From Xylophilus sp. GOD-11R (GTDB lineage: Bacteria; Pseudomonadota; Gammaproteobacteria; Burkholderiales; Burkholderiaceae_C): 64,000 bases of DNA. Where the stretch lies: positions 3,658,001 through 3,722,000 of the forward strand of contig NZ_CP137854.1 of NCBI RefSeq assembly GCF_033546935.1, written 5' to 3'. Position numbers and translations under genes: made by a program. Positions 33,575-43,435 of this stretch are shown in pieces. Below the pieces are notes generated by a model. That model did no database searches. It saw only the letters and a list, made by a program, of their open reading frames with translations, and was not told where the DNA came from. Each line of letters begins with the position of its first letter. The first letter of the stretch is position 1.

Positions 33575-35995
33575 CTACTTCGGCAGGGCGAATGCCACGA
33601 TGAAATCTCCCTTGACCTTGCTCACAGAGTTGCCGCCCGCACTGATCAGCACAAATTGGCGGCCGCTCTCAGGCGAGCGGTAGGTCATGGGCGTTGTTTC
33701 GGCGCCGACTGGCAGCCGGCCCTTCCAAAGCTCGCGGCCCGTGCGCACGTCCATGGCGCGCAGGTACGGGTCCTGGGTGCCGGCCATGAAGATCAGACCG
33801 CTCGCCGTGGTGACGGGTCCGCCACGCGTCGGCATGCCGATGGGAATCGGCAGGTGCGTGGGGATCTCCCACGGGCCGGTCGCCTCGGTGGTGCCCAGCG
33901 GCACCTGCCAGACCACCTCGCGGGTGGACAGGTCGATCGCAGTGAGCGTGCCGTAAGGCGGCTCCTGGCACGGAATGCCCAGCGGCGAGAGAAAACGCTG
34001 TTGCTCGATGCCCCAGGGCGTACCGTCCTGCGGCGCGCTTCCCTCGTGGCCGCCGTTCTCCAGTTGCCTGGCGTCGTACGCCTTGCGTGGAATCATTCGG
34101 TTGGTGATCGGCACGCGCGTGTCGTTGACGATCATGTAGCCGAGGTTCTCGGCGATGGAAGCCGAACCCCAATTCATGCCGCCCAGCCAGCTTGGGTACT
34201 GGATGGTGAGCCGCTCGCTCGGCGGGGTGAACTCGCCCTCGTAGCGCGCCTGTTTGAACTTGATACGGCAGATCAGCTGGTCGAACGGCGTCAGGCCCCA
34301 CATGCGCTTTTCACTCAACGGCTCGGTACCGATGGAGGGCATGCCCACCGAATAAGGCTGGGTCGGCGGCGAGCGGTCGTCGGCCACACCGCCCTGCGGA
34401 ACCGGGCGTTCTTCCACTGCGGCAATAGGCTTGCCGTCACGCCGGTCAAGCATGAAGATCTGGCCGCGCTTGGTCGTCTGGATCAGCGCGGGCGCCGTGC
34501 CGCCCTTGCCGTCCGGTACATCGTAGAGGGCCGGCTGCGAGGGCACGTCGTAGTCCCAGCGGTCGTGATGCACCGTCTGGAAGTGCCAGCGCTCTCGGCC
34601 GGTGGCGATGTCCAGCGCTACGATGGACGACGAATACTTGTCGTCGGCTTCACTGCGGTGACCGCCCCAGAAGTCGGGCGTGGCGTTGCCGGTGGGCAGG
34701 TAGACCAGGCCCAGCTTCTCGTCGAAAGCGGGAGTCGACCACACGTTGGGCGTGCCCCGGGTATAGGTCTGGCCTTCCGGCGGCACCGTGGTGATGTCGG
34801 GATTGCCCAGGTCCCAGGCCCAGACCAGCTTGCCGGTGAACACGTCGAATGCCCGTACCACGCCGGAGGGCTCGCCGACCCGCTGGTTGTCCCATACCAA
34901 CCCGCCAACCAGCACCAGGTTGCGCATCACCGTGGGTGCGGCCGTTGGGAAGTAGAGCTCCTGGTTGGCGTCGCCCATGCCGATGCGCAGGCTCACGCTG
35001 CCCTGGTCGCCGAAGTCGGTGCAGGGTTCGCCGGTGAGTGCGTCGACTTCGACGATGCGCGCATCCACCGTGGTCGAGACGATGCGGCGGGTGCAGGCGG
35101 CAGCGGCCTGCGGCGTGCCGTCGGCCCGGGGTACCTCGGGCGCGGCGGAGGCATCGTGGTAGGCCACGCCCCGGCAGCGCGGGTAGACGTTGTTGGCCGC
35201 CGACCGGGTTTCGTGGCTCCACACTTCCTTGCCGGTTTCCGCATCCAGGGCGAACAGGCGGCTCGACTGGGTGCAGCCGTAGAGCATGCGGCCCACCTGC
35301 AGCGGCACCACCACGTGGCCCTGCATGCCCTTGGGCACTTCGCCGGTGCGGTAAGTCCAGGCCACTTGCAGGCCGGCTACGTTCTGCGGCGTCAGTTGGT
35401 CGAGCGGCGCGAATCGTGTCCCCGAAGGTGTGCTGCCCCAGTAGCGCCACTCACCCACACGCGATGGCGCCACGGCAGTGCCGGCCAGGGGCGCGGGCGC
35501 GTTCTGTGCCGACCGGATCGGCATGGGCTGCAGCGACACGTACAGCGTTGCCAACAGCGCGACGAAGGTCGCCGCCGCCGCGCCCCAGGCGCCGCGGCGC
35601 ATGGCGGGCGAGCTGACGTCATTGGCAGCAGGCCTGGCGGCAGGCATCAACACCAGTACCGGCAAGGCGACCACCGACAGCGCCAGCAGGCGCGAGAACA
35701 GCGGCCAGAACGCCAGGCCTGCATCCCGGATGGCCCAGACGATGCTGGCCAACAGCACCGCCAAATAAAGCCAACTGCCCGTGCGGCGGCGCAGCAGGTG
35801 GAGCACGCCAGACACGACCAGCCCCGCGCCGGCCACGGCGAAATAAGGTGAGCCGCCAAGCTTCACCAGCCAGGAGCCGCCCGCCATCAGGAACAGGCCC
35901 ATGCAGAGGATCAGCAGGCCCAGCACGACCCAGGCAATGCGCAGGCCGATCGGCAGCTTGGGCGGGCGGTTGGCGATGGGAGGCGCGTGGTTCAT
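33575..35995 (-). CDS. Membrane-bound PQQ-dependent dehydrogenase (glucose/quinate/shikimate family)
   Basis: 806 residues. About five N-terminal membrane helices (first 125 residues), then an eight-bladed PQQ propeller: WGSTPSGTRFAPLDQLTPQN, VPLQVGRMLYGCTQSSRLFA, RGVAYHDA, and the PQQ/quinone region HHDRWDYDVPSQPALYD. Length and layout match the family. It oxidises a sugar or cyclic polyol in the periplasm and donates electrons to ubiquinone. PQQ synthesis genes are not in the window. Upstream lies a Tat-exported alcohol dehydrogenase, downstream a cytosolic alcohol dehydrogenase and an SDR. Confidence 0.93.
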   Translation of the reverse strand: MNHAPPIANRPPKLPIGLRIAWVVLGLLILCMGLFLMAGGSWLVKLGGSPYFAVAGAGLVVSGVLHLLRRRTGSWLYLAVLLASIVWAIRDAGLAFWPLFSRLLALSVVALPVLVLMPAARPAANDVSSPAMRRGAWGAAAATFVALLATLYVSLQPMPIRSAQNAPAPLAGTAVAPSRVGEWRYWGSTPSGTRFAPLDQLTPQNVAGLQVAWTYRTGEVPKGMQGHVVVPLQVGRMLYGCTQSSRLFALDAETGKEVWSHETRSAANNVYPRCRGVAYHDASAAPEVPRADGTPQAAAACTRRIVSTTVDARIVEVDALTGEPCTDFGDQGSVSLRIGMGDANQELYFPTAAPTVMRNLVLVGGLVWDNQRVGEPSGVVRAFDVFTGKLVWAWDLGNPDITTVPPEGQTYTRGTPNVWSTPAFDEKLGLVYLPTGNATPDFWGGHRSEADDKYSSSIVALDIATGRERWHFQTVHHDRWDYDVPSQPALYDVPDGKGGTAPALIQTTKRGQIFMLDRRDGKPIAAVEERPVPQGGVADDRSPPTQPYSVGMPSIGTEPLSEKRMWGLTPFDQLICRIKFKQARYEGEFTPPSERLTIQYPSWLGGMNWGSASIAENLGYMIVNDTRVPITNRMIPRKAYDARQLENGGHEGSAPQDGTPWGIEQQRFLSPLGIPCQEPPYGTLTAIDLSTREVVWQVPLGTTEATGPWEIPTHLPIPIGMPTRGGPVTTASGLIFMAGTQDPYLRAMDVRTGRELWKGRLPVGAETTPMTYRSPESGRQFVLISAGGNSVSKVKGDFIVAFALPK

Positions 35996-36182
35996 GGAGA
36001 GTCGGTCCTCGAAGGAATAAAAAGCACGGATGGAATCAAACGGACCGGTCGCTCAGCGCGCCACCAGATCGGCGCGTGGGGCGCGATCGCCGGCACTGCC
36101 GCGCACAGCGGCGAGGCCGGCAAAGTGGGCCGGGCGGCATTCATCGCGCGGCAGCGAGCGGGCGTCGAGGCGGGCATCGACC

Positions 36183-37421
36183 TCAGGCGCTGCGGCCGGC
36201 CTTCATGTCGATGACGAACCGGTAGCGCACATCCTTGCCCAGCACCCGCTCATAGGCGCGGTCGATCTGGTCTGGCGTGATCAGTTCGATATCGGCCTTG
36301 ATGTTGCGGGCCAAGCAGTAGTCGATGACCTGCTGGGTTTCGGCGATGCCCCCGATCATGGAACCCGCCAGGCTCTTGCGGCCGAAGCCCATCAGCATGC
36401 CGTCGACACCCTGCAGTTGCGTGAGCGCGCCCACATTGACCAGGGTGGCGTCGAGCTTGAGCATGTCCATGAACGGCTGCATCGCATAAGCCGTGGGCAC
36501 CGTGGAGATGAGCAGGTCGAAATGTCCGGCCAGCCGTTTCATGGCTGCTGTGTCGCTCGACAGCACCGCGGCCCTGGCGCCCAGGCGACGTGCGTCGTCG
36601 AGCTTGCCCGGCGAGGTGGTGAAGACCGTCACCTCGGCCTCGCGCGCGGCGGCCAGCTTCACGGCCATGTGACCGAGCCCGCCGAGGCCGATCACGCCCA
36701 CGCGCTGACCCGCTTCAAGCTTCCAGTGCTGCATCGGAGAAAAGGTGGTGACGCCCGCGCACAGCAGTGGCGCGGTGGCGGCCAGGTCGGCGCCGGCGGG
36801 AATGCGGATGACGAACTTCTCCGTGACCACCACCGCGTCGGAATAACCGCCGAAGGTGTAGGCGCCAACACCGCGCGGCGCATCGGGCGAGTCGTAGGTG
36901 AAGGTAGTACCGACCAGGCAGTTCTGCTCGCGGTCGGCGCGGCAGTTTTCGCAGGTGCCGCAGGAGTCGACCATGCAGCCCACGCCGCCGATGTCACCCA
37001 CTTTGATCTTGGTGACCTGGCTGCCCACGGCCCGCACGCGGCCGACGATCTCGTGGCCCGGCACTACCGGATAGTGGGCCGGCCCCCAATCGCTGCGCAC
37101 CGTGTGGATGTCCGAATGGCAGATGCTGGCGTAGAGGATGTCGAGGAGCACGTCGTTCGGGCCGACCGCGCGGCGGTCGATCTCGATCTGCCGGAAGCCA
37201 CTATGGGCACTCAGCGCAGCAAAAGCCCTGACACGGCGCGCGCCGAGGTACGTGCCCCGCCCGGTGGCCGCGGCATCGGCCGTTGACGCCGCTTGGGCCG
37301 GTGCCGACATGCCCGTAACCAGTGGGGCCGCAAGCAGGCTCGCGCCGCCCAGGATCAGCTCGCGCCGGCTGGCGTCGGGGGTTTCGTTGCTGGGGGCGAC
37401 ATCGCCGCATCGGATGCACAT
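36183..37421 (-). CDS. Tat-exported NAD(P)-type zinc alcohol dehydrogenase (YahK/cinnamyl-type fold)
   Basis: 412 residues; AGGAG precedes ATG 37421. A twin-arginine signal (SRRELILGGASLLAAPLVTG, ending SAPAQAAS) is fused to an otherwise complete MDR enzyme: catalytic zinc ICHSDIHTV and GHEIVGRV, structural zinc CGTCENCRADREQNC, nucleotide motif GVIGLGGLGHMAVKLA. Enzymes of this type normally work in the cytosol with NADPH; export in folded form by Tat could carry the bound cofactor along. The role is probably alcohol/aldehyde interconversion in the periplasm. Confidence 0.9.
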   Translation of the reverse strand: MCIRCGDVAPSNETPDASRRELILGGASLLAAPLVTGMSAPAQAASTADAAATGRGTYLGARRVRAFAALSAHSGFRQIEIDRRAVGPNDVLLDILYASICHSDIHTVRSDWGPAHYPVVPGHEIVGRVRAVGSQVTKIKVGDIGGVGCMVDSCGTCENCRADREQNCLVGTTFTYDSPDAPRGVGAYTFGGYSDAVVVTEKFVIRIPAGADLAATAPLLCAGVTTFSPMQHWKLEAGQRVGVIGLGGLGHMAVKLAAAREAEVTVFTTSPGKLDDARRLGARAAVLSSDTAAMKRLAGHFDLLISTVPTAYAMQPFMDMLKLDATLVNVGALTQLQGVDGMLMGFGRKSLAGSMIGGIAETQQVIDYCLARNIKADIELITPDQIDRAYERVLGKDVRYRFVIDMKAGRSA

Positions 37422-37480
37422 CGTTCGGTTATCTCCTGGGAGCAAAAAGTGGACGAAGATGGAGAATGGGCGAACGCCGC

Positions 37481-37912
37481 TCAGCCGTGCGTGTGGCTGT
37501 CATGTTGCGCGTCGAGCGGGCAGAGGTAGTCTTCGTCGCTCACCTTGTCGAGCCACACCACGTTGACGCCGTCGAGCGCCTCCTGCACGGCGATGTGCGT
37601 CATGGCAGTGGTGGCGGTGGCGCCGTGCCAGTGCTTGTGGCCCGGCGGGCACCAGATCACATCGCCCGCGCGAATCTCCACCTTGGCCTCGCCCTCGCAC
37701 TGGGTCCAGCCGCAGCCAGCAGTGACGATCAGGGTCTGGCCCAGCGGATGGGTATGCCAGGCGCTGCGGGCACCGGGCTCGAAGGTGACCGCCGCGCACG
37801 ACACCCGGGCGGGGGCCGGCGGGGCATTCATGGGGTCGATGCGGACGGTGCCGGTGAAGAACTGTTCCGGCCCCTTGACCGAGGGCTGCGAGCCAGCGCG
37901 CATGAGCTTCAT
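37481..37912 (-). CDS. Cytosolic cupin-domain protein
   Basis: 143 residues, ATG 37912. Single cupin fold: first motif [18 protein letters not shown] (metal His pair, with Gln where Glu is usual) and second motif [15 protein letters not shown]. No export signal. Its paralogue, encoded divergently at 38244, has one. Members of this group are often fused to or adjacent to carboxymuconolactone-decarboxylase-like proteins, as here, and resemble (R)-mandelonitrile-lyase-type cupins; the reaction is not established. Confidence 0.85.
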   Translation of the reverse strand: MKLMRAGSQPSVKGPEQFFTGTVRIDPMNAPPAPARVSCAAVTFEPGARSAWHTHPLGQTLIVTAGCGWTQCEGEAKVEIRAGDVIWCPPGHKHWHGATATTAMTHIAVQEALDGVNVVWLDKVSDEDYLCPLDAQHDSHTHG

Positions 37913-38243
37913 ATGAGTCTTTCCCTGGAATGGATGCCCCGATCCTAGAAAGCGCGCGCTCGCCGATAAAGACGCCCTGGCCGCATGCACTTATGAACCT
38001 GGCTCATGCGCGGTCCGTGCGACGCCGCCACCGCACGAGCATCGGCATTCATGAGCCCACCTCATGTGGCCTATCGCCCCACCCCCCTGTTTCCCATGGC
38101 GACATGGGCGTAGATTGATCCGCAACGCTGCACATCGCCAACACAACAACGCCGCGTCATCACAAGCTGCTTGCGCGCTCGGCCACGCAGCGCGCAGCGT
38201 CGTTCCAAGACACATCGGCACTGTTCGAAGAAAGACCGAGACC
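37913..38243. promoter_or_regulatory. Divergent cupin promoter region with two dyad operators
   Basis: 331 bases between two paralogous divergent cupins. It contains two dyads of the form ATGA-N7-TCAT, at 37993-38007 and 38051-38065, spaced 58 bases centre to centre; the second also forms GGCTCATG/CATGAGCC with the first. The TGA-N7-TCA core fits the T-N11-A rule of LysR-type boxes. Confidence 0.55.
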
Positions 38244-38738
38244 ATGACATACAGCTCCGCCGCGATAGCTGCCCTGTTCACCGCGGCATGCACGCTCTCC
38301 GCCACCGCGCAAGCGCAGACCGCTCCGGCCACTACACCGCACATGGTGGTGCAGCGGGCCGGCACAGTGCCTTCTGCCAAGGGGCCGGCTACCTTCTTCT
38401 CCGGGCCGGTGCGAGTCGACATGCTGCTGCAGCCGCAAGGCCCCGCGCGCACCTCGGTCGGCGCCGTCACCTTCGAACCCGGCTCACGATCGGCCTGGCA
38501 TACCCATCCGCTGGGCCAGGCGCTGATCGTCACCGCCGGCACCGGCTGGGTACAGGAAGAAGGCGGTCCCAAGATCGAGATGAAGCCGGGTGACGTCATC
38601 TGGACCCCGCCGGGCGTCAAGCACTGGCACGGGGGCACCTCCTCCACCGGCGTGACCCACTACGCGGTAACCGAATCACTCGACGGCAAGAACGTGGAAT
38701 GGATGGAGAAGGTGAGCGACGAGCAGTACGCCAGATGA
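38244..38738 (+). CDS. Exported cupin-domain protein
   Basis: 164 residues with a Sec signal (IAALFTAACTLSATAQAQ). Mature part: AFC-less single cupin with [18 protein letters not shown] and GDVIWTPPGVKHWHGG, closely matching the cytosolic cupin encoded divergently. It begins a rightward series: cupin, carboxymuconolactone-decarboxylase-like lipoprotein, then paoABC, with short gaps. Periplasmic metal-dependent enzyme or binding protein; substrate unknown. Confidence 0.85.
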   Translation: MTYSSAAIAALFTAACTLSATAQAQTAPATTPHMVVQRAGTVPSAKGPATFFSGPVRVDMLLQPQGPARTSVGAVTFEPGSRSAWHTHPLGQALIVTAGTGWVQEEGGPKIEMKPGDVIWTPPGVKHWHGGTSSTGVTHYAVTESLDGKNVEWMEKVSDEQYAR

Positions 38739-38793
38739 GCGGCTCCCGCCCTCCACCACTGCCCCCGAACGCATTCACGTCGCCAATCACGCC

Positions 38794-39579
38794 ATGAACT
38801 TCCTGAAGACATCCGCTCCCGCACTCGCCGCCGTCGCCGTCCTTGGCGCCTGTGCCCATACCCCCGCCACGACGGGCACCACCGGAACCATCTCCATGTC
38901 CACCCTGCACGCCGCTTCTCCCGCGCTGGAGAAGTACACCGAGAAGACCTTGCTCGGCGACCTCTGGGGCCGTACCGATCTCATTGCGCGCGACCGCAGC
39001 ATCGTCACACTGGCCGCCCTCATCTCGCGCAAGGATCTCGGCGAGCTGGCCTTTCACTTCAACAAGGCACTGGACAACGGCGTGAAGCCCGGCGAGCTCT
39101 CCGAAATGCTGGCCCACCTGGCCTTCTATTCCGGCTGGGGCAATGCCACCGCCGCTGCCGGGGTACTGGCTCCCGTCTTCCAGGCGCGCGGCATCCAGGC
39201 CAGCGCCCTGCCGCCGGCTACCGTCGATCTGCTGCCGATCGACCAGAAGTCCGAGGATGTACGCGTGGCCAGCGTATCGCGCAACGTCGGCGACTCGGCC
39301 CCGGGCCTGGTCAAGTTCACCAGCGAGGCGCTGTTCCATGACCTGTGGCTACGCCCCGGACTTGCTCCGCGCGACCGCAGCCTGGTGACATTCTCCTCGC
39401 TGGTGGCCACCGGCCAGGTCGCTCAGCTCGGCTACCACCTCAACCGTGCGATGGATAACGGCCTGAAGCAGGCCGAAGCCTCCGAAGCGCTGGCGCAACT
39501 GGCTTTCTATGCCGGCTGGCCAAACGTATTCACCGCCATTCCCGTGGTGCGCGAAACGTTCGCCAAGCGCCCTGCCTGA
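38794..39579 (+). CDS. Carboxymuconolactone-decarboxylase-like lipoprotein (two CMD domains)
   Basis: 261 residues. Lipoprotein-type start with lipobox VLGACA. Two tandem CMD-like domains: first DRSIVTLAALISRKDLGELA and MLAHLAFYSGWGNATAAAGV, second DRSLVTFSSLVATGQVAQLG and ALAQLAFYAGWPNVFTAIPV. No CxxC, so it is not an AhpD-type peroxidase. Reaction unknown; exported CMD/cupin pairs occur near aldehyde oxidoreductases. Gap of 55 bases from the cupin gene. Confidence 0.85.
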   Translation: MNFLKTSAPALAAVAVLGACAHTPATTGTTGTISMSTLHAASPALEKYTEKTLLGDLWGRTDLIARDRSIVTLAALISRKDLGELAFHFNKALDNGVKPGELSEMLAHLAFYSGWGNATAAAGVLAPVFQARGIQASALPPATVDLLPIDQKSEDVRVASVSRNVGDSAPGLVKFTSEALFHDLWLRPGLAPRDRSLVTFSSLVATGQVAQLGYHLNRAMDNGLKQAEASEALAQLAFYAGWPNVFTAIPVVRETFAKRPA

Positions 39580-39604
39580 CGATCCGGCCTTCCCCCGAAC
39601 AACG

Positions 39605-40270
39605 ATGCAACGAGCTCACGATGAAAACCATGAAGCCCACATCCGCCGCCGGGAACTGCTCATCGTGAGCGCCGGCGCCGGTGTGGCCACGCAGTCCGTG
39701 GCGGCCCTGCCCTCCACCGCGCCTGAGCCGCCGTCGAGCGCGACGGCTACTCCGAACGCCACCTACGCGGTCAGGCTGACGGTCAACGACCAGCCGCGCC
39801 AGCTCGACCTCGACCCTCGCACCACCCTGCTCGATGCCGTGCGCGAGCACCTCCAGCTCACCGGCACCAAGAAGGGCTGCGACCACGGCCAGTGCGGAGC
39901 CTGCACCGTCATCGTCGACGGCCGCCGGCTCAATGCCTGCCTCACCCTGGCGGTCATGCACCAGGGCGCATCGGTCACCACCATCGAAGGCCTCGGCAAA
40001 CCCGGCCAGCTGCATCCGATGCAGGCCGCGTTCGTCAAGCACGACGGCTACCAGTGCGGCTATTGCACACCGGGCCAGATTTGCTCTTCGGTCGCCATGC
40101 TCGACGAAATCCGCCGCGGCGTGCCCAGCCACGTCACCGGCGACCTCGACACCCACCCCCTGCTCAGTGCCGACGAAATCCGCGAGCGCATGAGCGGCAA
40201 TCTCTGCCGCTGCGGCGCCTACGCCAACATCCTCGAAGCAGTGATGGAAATGGGAGGAAACCTGGCATGA
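39605..40270 (+). CDS. paoA: Aldehyde oxidoreductase iron-sulfur subunit
   Basis: 221 residues. Tat signal ([15 protein letters not shown]). Plant-type [2Fe-2S] cluster CDHGQCGAC near residue 97, second cluster CGYC near 150 and CRCG near 206. Matches the small subunit of periplasmic PaoABC-type molybdenum aldehyde oxidoreductases, which oxidise aromatic and other aldehydes to acids; the Tat signal of this subunit carries the whole complex. The stop overlaps the start of paoB by four bases. Confidence 0.94.
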   Translation: MQRAHDENHEAHIRRRELLIVSAGAGVATQSVAALPSTAPEPPSSATATPNATYAVRLTVNDQPRQLDLDPRTTLLDAVREHLQLTGTKKGCDHGQCGACTVIVDGRRLNACLTLAVMHQGASVTTIEGLGKPGQLHPMQAAFVKHDGYQCGYCTPGQICSSVAMLDEIRRGVPSHVTGDLDTHPLLSADEIRERMSGNLCRCGAYANILEAVMEMGGNLA

Positions 40271-41217
40271 AACCCTTCCACTACGAACGCGCCACCACCG
40301 CCGCCGAAGCCGCCGCCCTGGCCGCGCGTCATCCGCAGGCCCGCTTCATTGCCGGCGGCACCAATCTGCTCGACCTGATGAAGCTGCAGATCGAGCAGCC
40401 CAGCCACCTCATCGACGTGAACGGCCTGGCGCTCGACCAGATCGCGCCTACCGCCACGGGCGGCCTGCGCATCGGCGCACTGGTGCGCAACACCGACCTT
40501 GCAGCTGATGCACGGGTGCGGCGCGACTACGCGGTGCTGTCACGCGCCATCCTGGCCGGCGCTTCCGGCCAGCTGCGCAACCGGGCCACCACCGCTGGCA
40601 ATCTGCTGCAGCGCACCCGCTGCGTCTACTTCTACGACACCAACCTGGCCTGCAACAAGCGCAAGCCCGGTAGCGGCTGCTCGGCCATCGGCGGCTTCAC
40701 CCGATCGCTCGCGGTGATCGGCGGCAGCGACACCTGCATCGCCACCCATCCCAGCGACATGGCCGTGGCCATGCGCGTGCTCGACGCGCGGGTGGAAACC
40801 CTACGCCCCGATGGCCGCGCACGCACCATCCCCATCGCCGACTTCCACAAGCTGCCGGGCGCCACGCCACAGGTCGAGCACGCGCTGGAGGTGGGCGAAT
40901 TGATCACCGCCGTCACACTGCCCGCCCCCATCGGCGGCCGACAGAGCTACCGCAAGGTGCGCGACCGCGCCTCCTACGCCTTCGCGCTGGTCTCGGTGGC
41001 GGCCGTGGTGCAGCCCGACGGCACCGGGCGCATCGCTCTGGGCGGCGTAGCCCCCAGGCCGTGGCGCATCGAAACCGCGGAGTCCGCCCTGCCCCAGGGC
41101 GCCACGGCATTCACCCGCCGCCTGCTGGCGGGCGCGCAGCCGACCGAGGAAAACGAGTTCAAGCTGACGCTGGCAGAACGCACCATCCGGGCCACCCTGG
41201 CTGCGGCGAAGGGTTGA
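40267..41217 (+). CDS. paoB: Aldehyde oxidoreductase FAD-binding subunit
   Basis: 316 residues. N-terminal FAD-binding fold ([49 protein letters not shown]) and a cysteine loop [20 protein letters not shown] typical of PaoB, which carries an extra iron-sulfur cluster. No own export signal; exported with PaoA. ATGA overlap with paoA. Confidence 0.94.
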   Translation: MKPFHYERATTAAEAAALAARHPQARFIAGGTNLLDLMKLQIEQPSHLIDVNGLALDQIAPTATGGLRIGALVRNTDLAADARVRRDYAVLSRAILAGASGQLRNRATTAGNLLQRTRCVYFYDTNLACNKRKPGSGCSAIGGFTRSLAVIGGSDTCIATHPSDMAVAMRVLDARVETLRPDGRARTIPIADFHKLPGATPQVEHALEVGELITAVTLPAPIGGRQSYRKVRDRASYAFALVSVAAVVQPDGTGRIALGGVAPRPWRIETAESALPQGATAFTRRLLAGAQPTEENEFKLTLAERTIRATLAAAKG

Positions 41218-41221
41218 CACC

Positions 41222-43435
41222 ATGAGATTCGAAACACCCGCCGGCAGCAACCCGATCGACCGCCTGAAGGTCGTCGGCCATGCCACCGACCGCATCGACG
41301 GCCCGCGCAAGACCACCGGCACCGCGCCCTATGCCTACGAATACCAGGACATCGGCGGCCGGGCGGCTTATGGCTTTGTCGTCGGTGCCTCGATCCCGAA
41401 AGGTCGCATCCTGCGGATCGATGAAAGCCAGGCCCGCGCCGCGCCCGGCGTGCTGGAGATCGTCAGCGCCGGCAACTCCGGCCCGGTCGCCGCCGGTCCT
41501 TTCTATGTCGACCGCCCGCTTGCCGGACCGCAGGTCGACCACTACGGCCAGATGGTCGCGGTGGTGATCGCCGAGACCTTCGAGCAGGCCCGCTTCGCGG
41601 CTTCGCTACTCGACGTGCACTATGCGGCCGAGCCAGGATCTTTCGACCTCGCCGCCGTGACCGGCAGCGCCATCACGCCCAGGCAGGGCGAGTTCGGCGG
41701 GCCGCAGCAGACCAGCGTTGGCGACTTCGAAGGCGCCTTCGCCGCCGCCCCCGTCACTGTCGACCAGACCTACAGCACGCCCGACCAGGCTCACGCCATG
41801 ATGGAACCGCACGCCACCATCGCCGTCTGGAAAGGCAACAAGCTGACCTGCTGGTGCCCGATCCAACAGCTCAACTGGGGAGCGCGCGACCTGGCGCAGA
41901 TTCTGTCGATACCCCGCGAGAACATCCGCCTCATCGCGCAATACATCGGCGGCAGCTTTGGTGGCAAGGGCACGGTGCTGGCCGACACGGTTGCCGCCGC
42001 GCTGGCTGCCCGCGTCCTTGGTCGGCCTGTGAAGGTGGCGCTGGCACGTCCACTGATGTTCAACAACACCACCCACCGCCCCGCCACCATCCAGCGGCTC
42101 AGGATCGGCGCCACACGCGACGGCACGATCACCGCCATCGGCCACGAAAGCTGGTCCGGCAACCTGCGCGGTGGCCGGGGCGAATCGGCCACCGCCTCGA
42201 CACGCATGCTCTACGCCGGCGCCAACCGAATGACCCACCTGCGGCTGGCCGTGCTCGACCTCGCCGAGGGCAACGCCATGCGCGCGCCCGGAGAAGCGAC
42301 CGGCATGATGACTCTGGAAATCGCCATGGACGAGCTCGCCGAAAAGCTTGGCATGGATCCGGTGGAACTGCGCATAGCCAACGACAGCCGGGTCGACCCT
42401 GAAAAGCCCGAGCGCCCTTTCTCCACCCGGCAACTCGTCGAATGCCTTCGCGTCGGCGCCGAACGTTTTGGGTGGAGCCGCCGAAGCGCCAGGCCCGCCA
42501 TGCAGCGCGAAGGGCGCTGGTGGATCGGCACCGGTATGGCATCAGCCATCCGGGGCGCGCCCATCACCAAGTCGGCCGCGCGGGTGCGTCTCGACGCGCG
42601 GGGCATGGTCACCGTCGAAACCGACATGACCGACGTCGGCACCGGCAGCTACACCATCATTGCCCAGACTGCGGCCGAGATGATGGGCGTGGCCCTCGAC
42701 CGCGTGGTGGTGAAACTGGGCGACAACCTGTTTCCCGAATCCCCCGGCTCCGGCGGCCAGTGGGGTGCCGCGTCGGCCACCTCGGGGGTTTACGCCGCCT
42801 GTGTAAAGCTGCGCGAAGCCGTCGCCCGCAAGCTGGGCATGGACCCCGGCACCGCCGTTTTTCAGGACGGCCTGGTGCAATACGGCGACCGGCGGGTGTC
42901 GCTGGCCAGCGCAGCGCTCGCCAGCGAACTCGTCGGCGAGGACGAGATGACTTATGGCGACCTGTCCAGGCAATACGCGCAGCAGACTTTCGGCGCGCAC
43001 TTCGTGGAGGTGGCGGTCAACTCCGATACCGGCGAAATCCGCGTGCGGCGCATGCTGGCCGTCTGCGCCGCGGGCCGCATCCTCAATCCGAAGTCGGCCC
43101 GCAGCCAGGTCATCGGCGCGATGGTCATGGGGGTCGGCGCGGCGCTCATGGAACATCTGGTGGTGGACAAGCGCGCCGGCTGTTTCATCAACCACGACCT
43201 GGCCAACTACGAAGTGCCGGTGCATTCCGACATCCCCGAGCAGGAGGTGATCTTCCTCGACGAGGTCGACACCACCATGTCGCCCATGAAGGCCAAAGGC
43301 GTCGGGGAACTCGGCCTCTCGGGCGTGGCGCCAGCCATTGCCAACGCTATCTACAACGCTACCGGTGTCCGCGTGCGGCATTACCCGATCACGCTCGATA
43401 AGTTGCTGCCGGAACTTCCCGAAATGGCGACGTGA
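41222..43435 (+). CDS. paoC: Aldehyde oxidoreductase molybdenum-binding subunit
   Basis: 737 residues, the usual size. N-terminal hammerhead domain (DRIDGPRKTTGTAPYAYEYQ), then molybdopterin-binding segments QYIGGSFGGKGTV, RAPGEATGMMTLEIAMDELA and SGGQWGAASATSG, and the catalytic Glu in KGVGELGLSGVAPA near the C-terminus. Xanthine-oxidase-family chemistry: aldehyde to acid with water as oxygen source. No molybdenum cofactor insertion gene (paoD) follows in the window. ATG 41222 lies four bases after paoB. Confidence 0.95.
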   Translation: MRFETPAGSNPIDRLKVVGHATDRIDGPRKTTGTAPYAYEYQDIGGRAAYGFVVGASIPKGRILRIDESQARAAPGVLEIVSAGNSGPVAAGPFYVDRPLAGPQVDHYGQMVAVVIAETFEQARFAASLLDVHYAAEPGSFDLAAVTGSAITPRQGEFGGPQQTSVGDFEGAFAAAPVTVDQTYSTPDQAHAMMEPHATIAVWKGNKLTCWCPIQQLNWGARDLAQILSIPRENIRLIAQYIGGSFGGKGTVLADTVAAALAARVLGRPVKVALARPLMFNNTTHRPATIQRLRIGATRDGTITAIGHESWSGNLRGGRGESATASTRMLYAGANRMTHLRLAVLDLAEGNAMRAPGEATGMMTLEIAMDELAEKLGMDPVELRIANDSRVDPEKPERPFSTRQLVECLRVGAERFGWSRRSARPAMQREGRWWIGTGMASAIRGAPITKSAARVRLDARGMVTVETDMTDVGTGSYTIIAQTAAEMMGVALDRVVVKLGDNLFPESPGSGGQWGAASATSGVYAACVKLREAVARKLGMDPGTAVFQDGLVQYGDRRVSLASAALASELVGEDEMTYGDLSRQYAQQTFGAHFVEVAVNSDTGEIRVRRMLAVCAAGRILNPKSARSQVIGAMVMGVGAALMEHLVVDKRAGCFINHDLANYEVPVHSDIPEQEVIFLDEVDTTMSPMKAKGVGELGLSGVAPAIANAIYNATGVRVRHYPITLDKLLPELPEMAT

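Noticed and set aside
32750..35851. 1033-codon rightward frame
   Set aside because: Antisense to the zinc alcohol dehydrogenase and PQQ dehydrogenase; no recognisable fold.
36030..37286. 418-codon rightward frame
   Set aside because: Antisense to the Tat-exported alcohol dehydrogenase; composition typical of shadows.
29958..43435. Intact genomic island or prophage
   Set aside because: Only a dead integrase is present; no phage structural genes, attachment repeats or tRNA border were seen.
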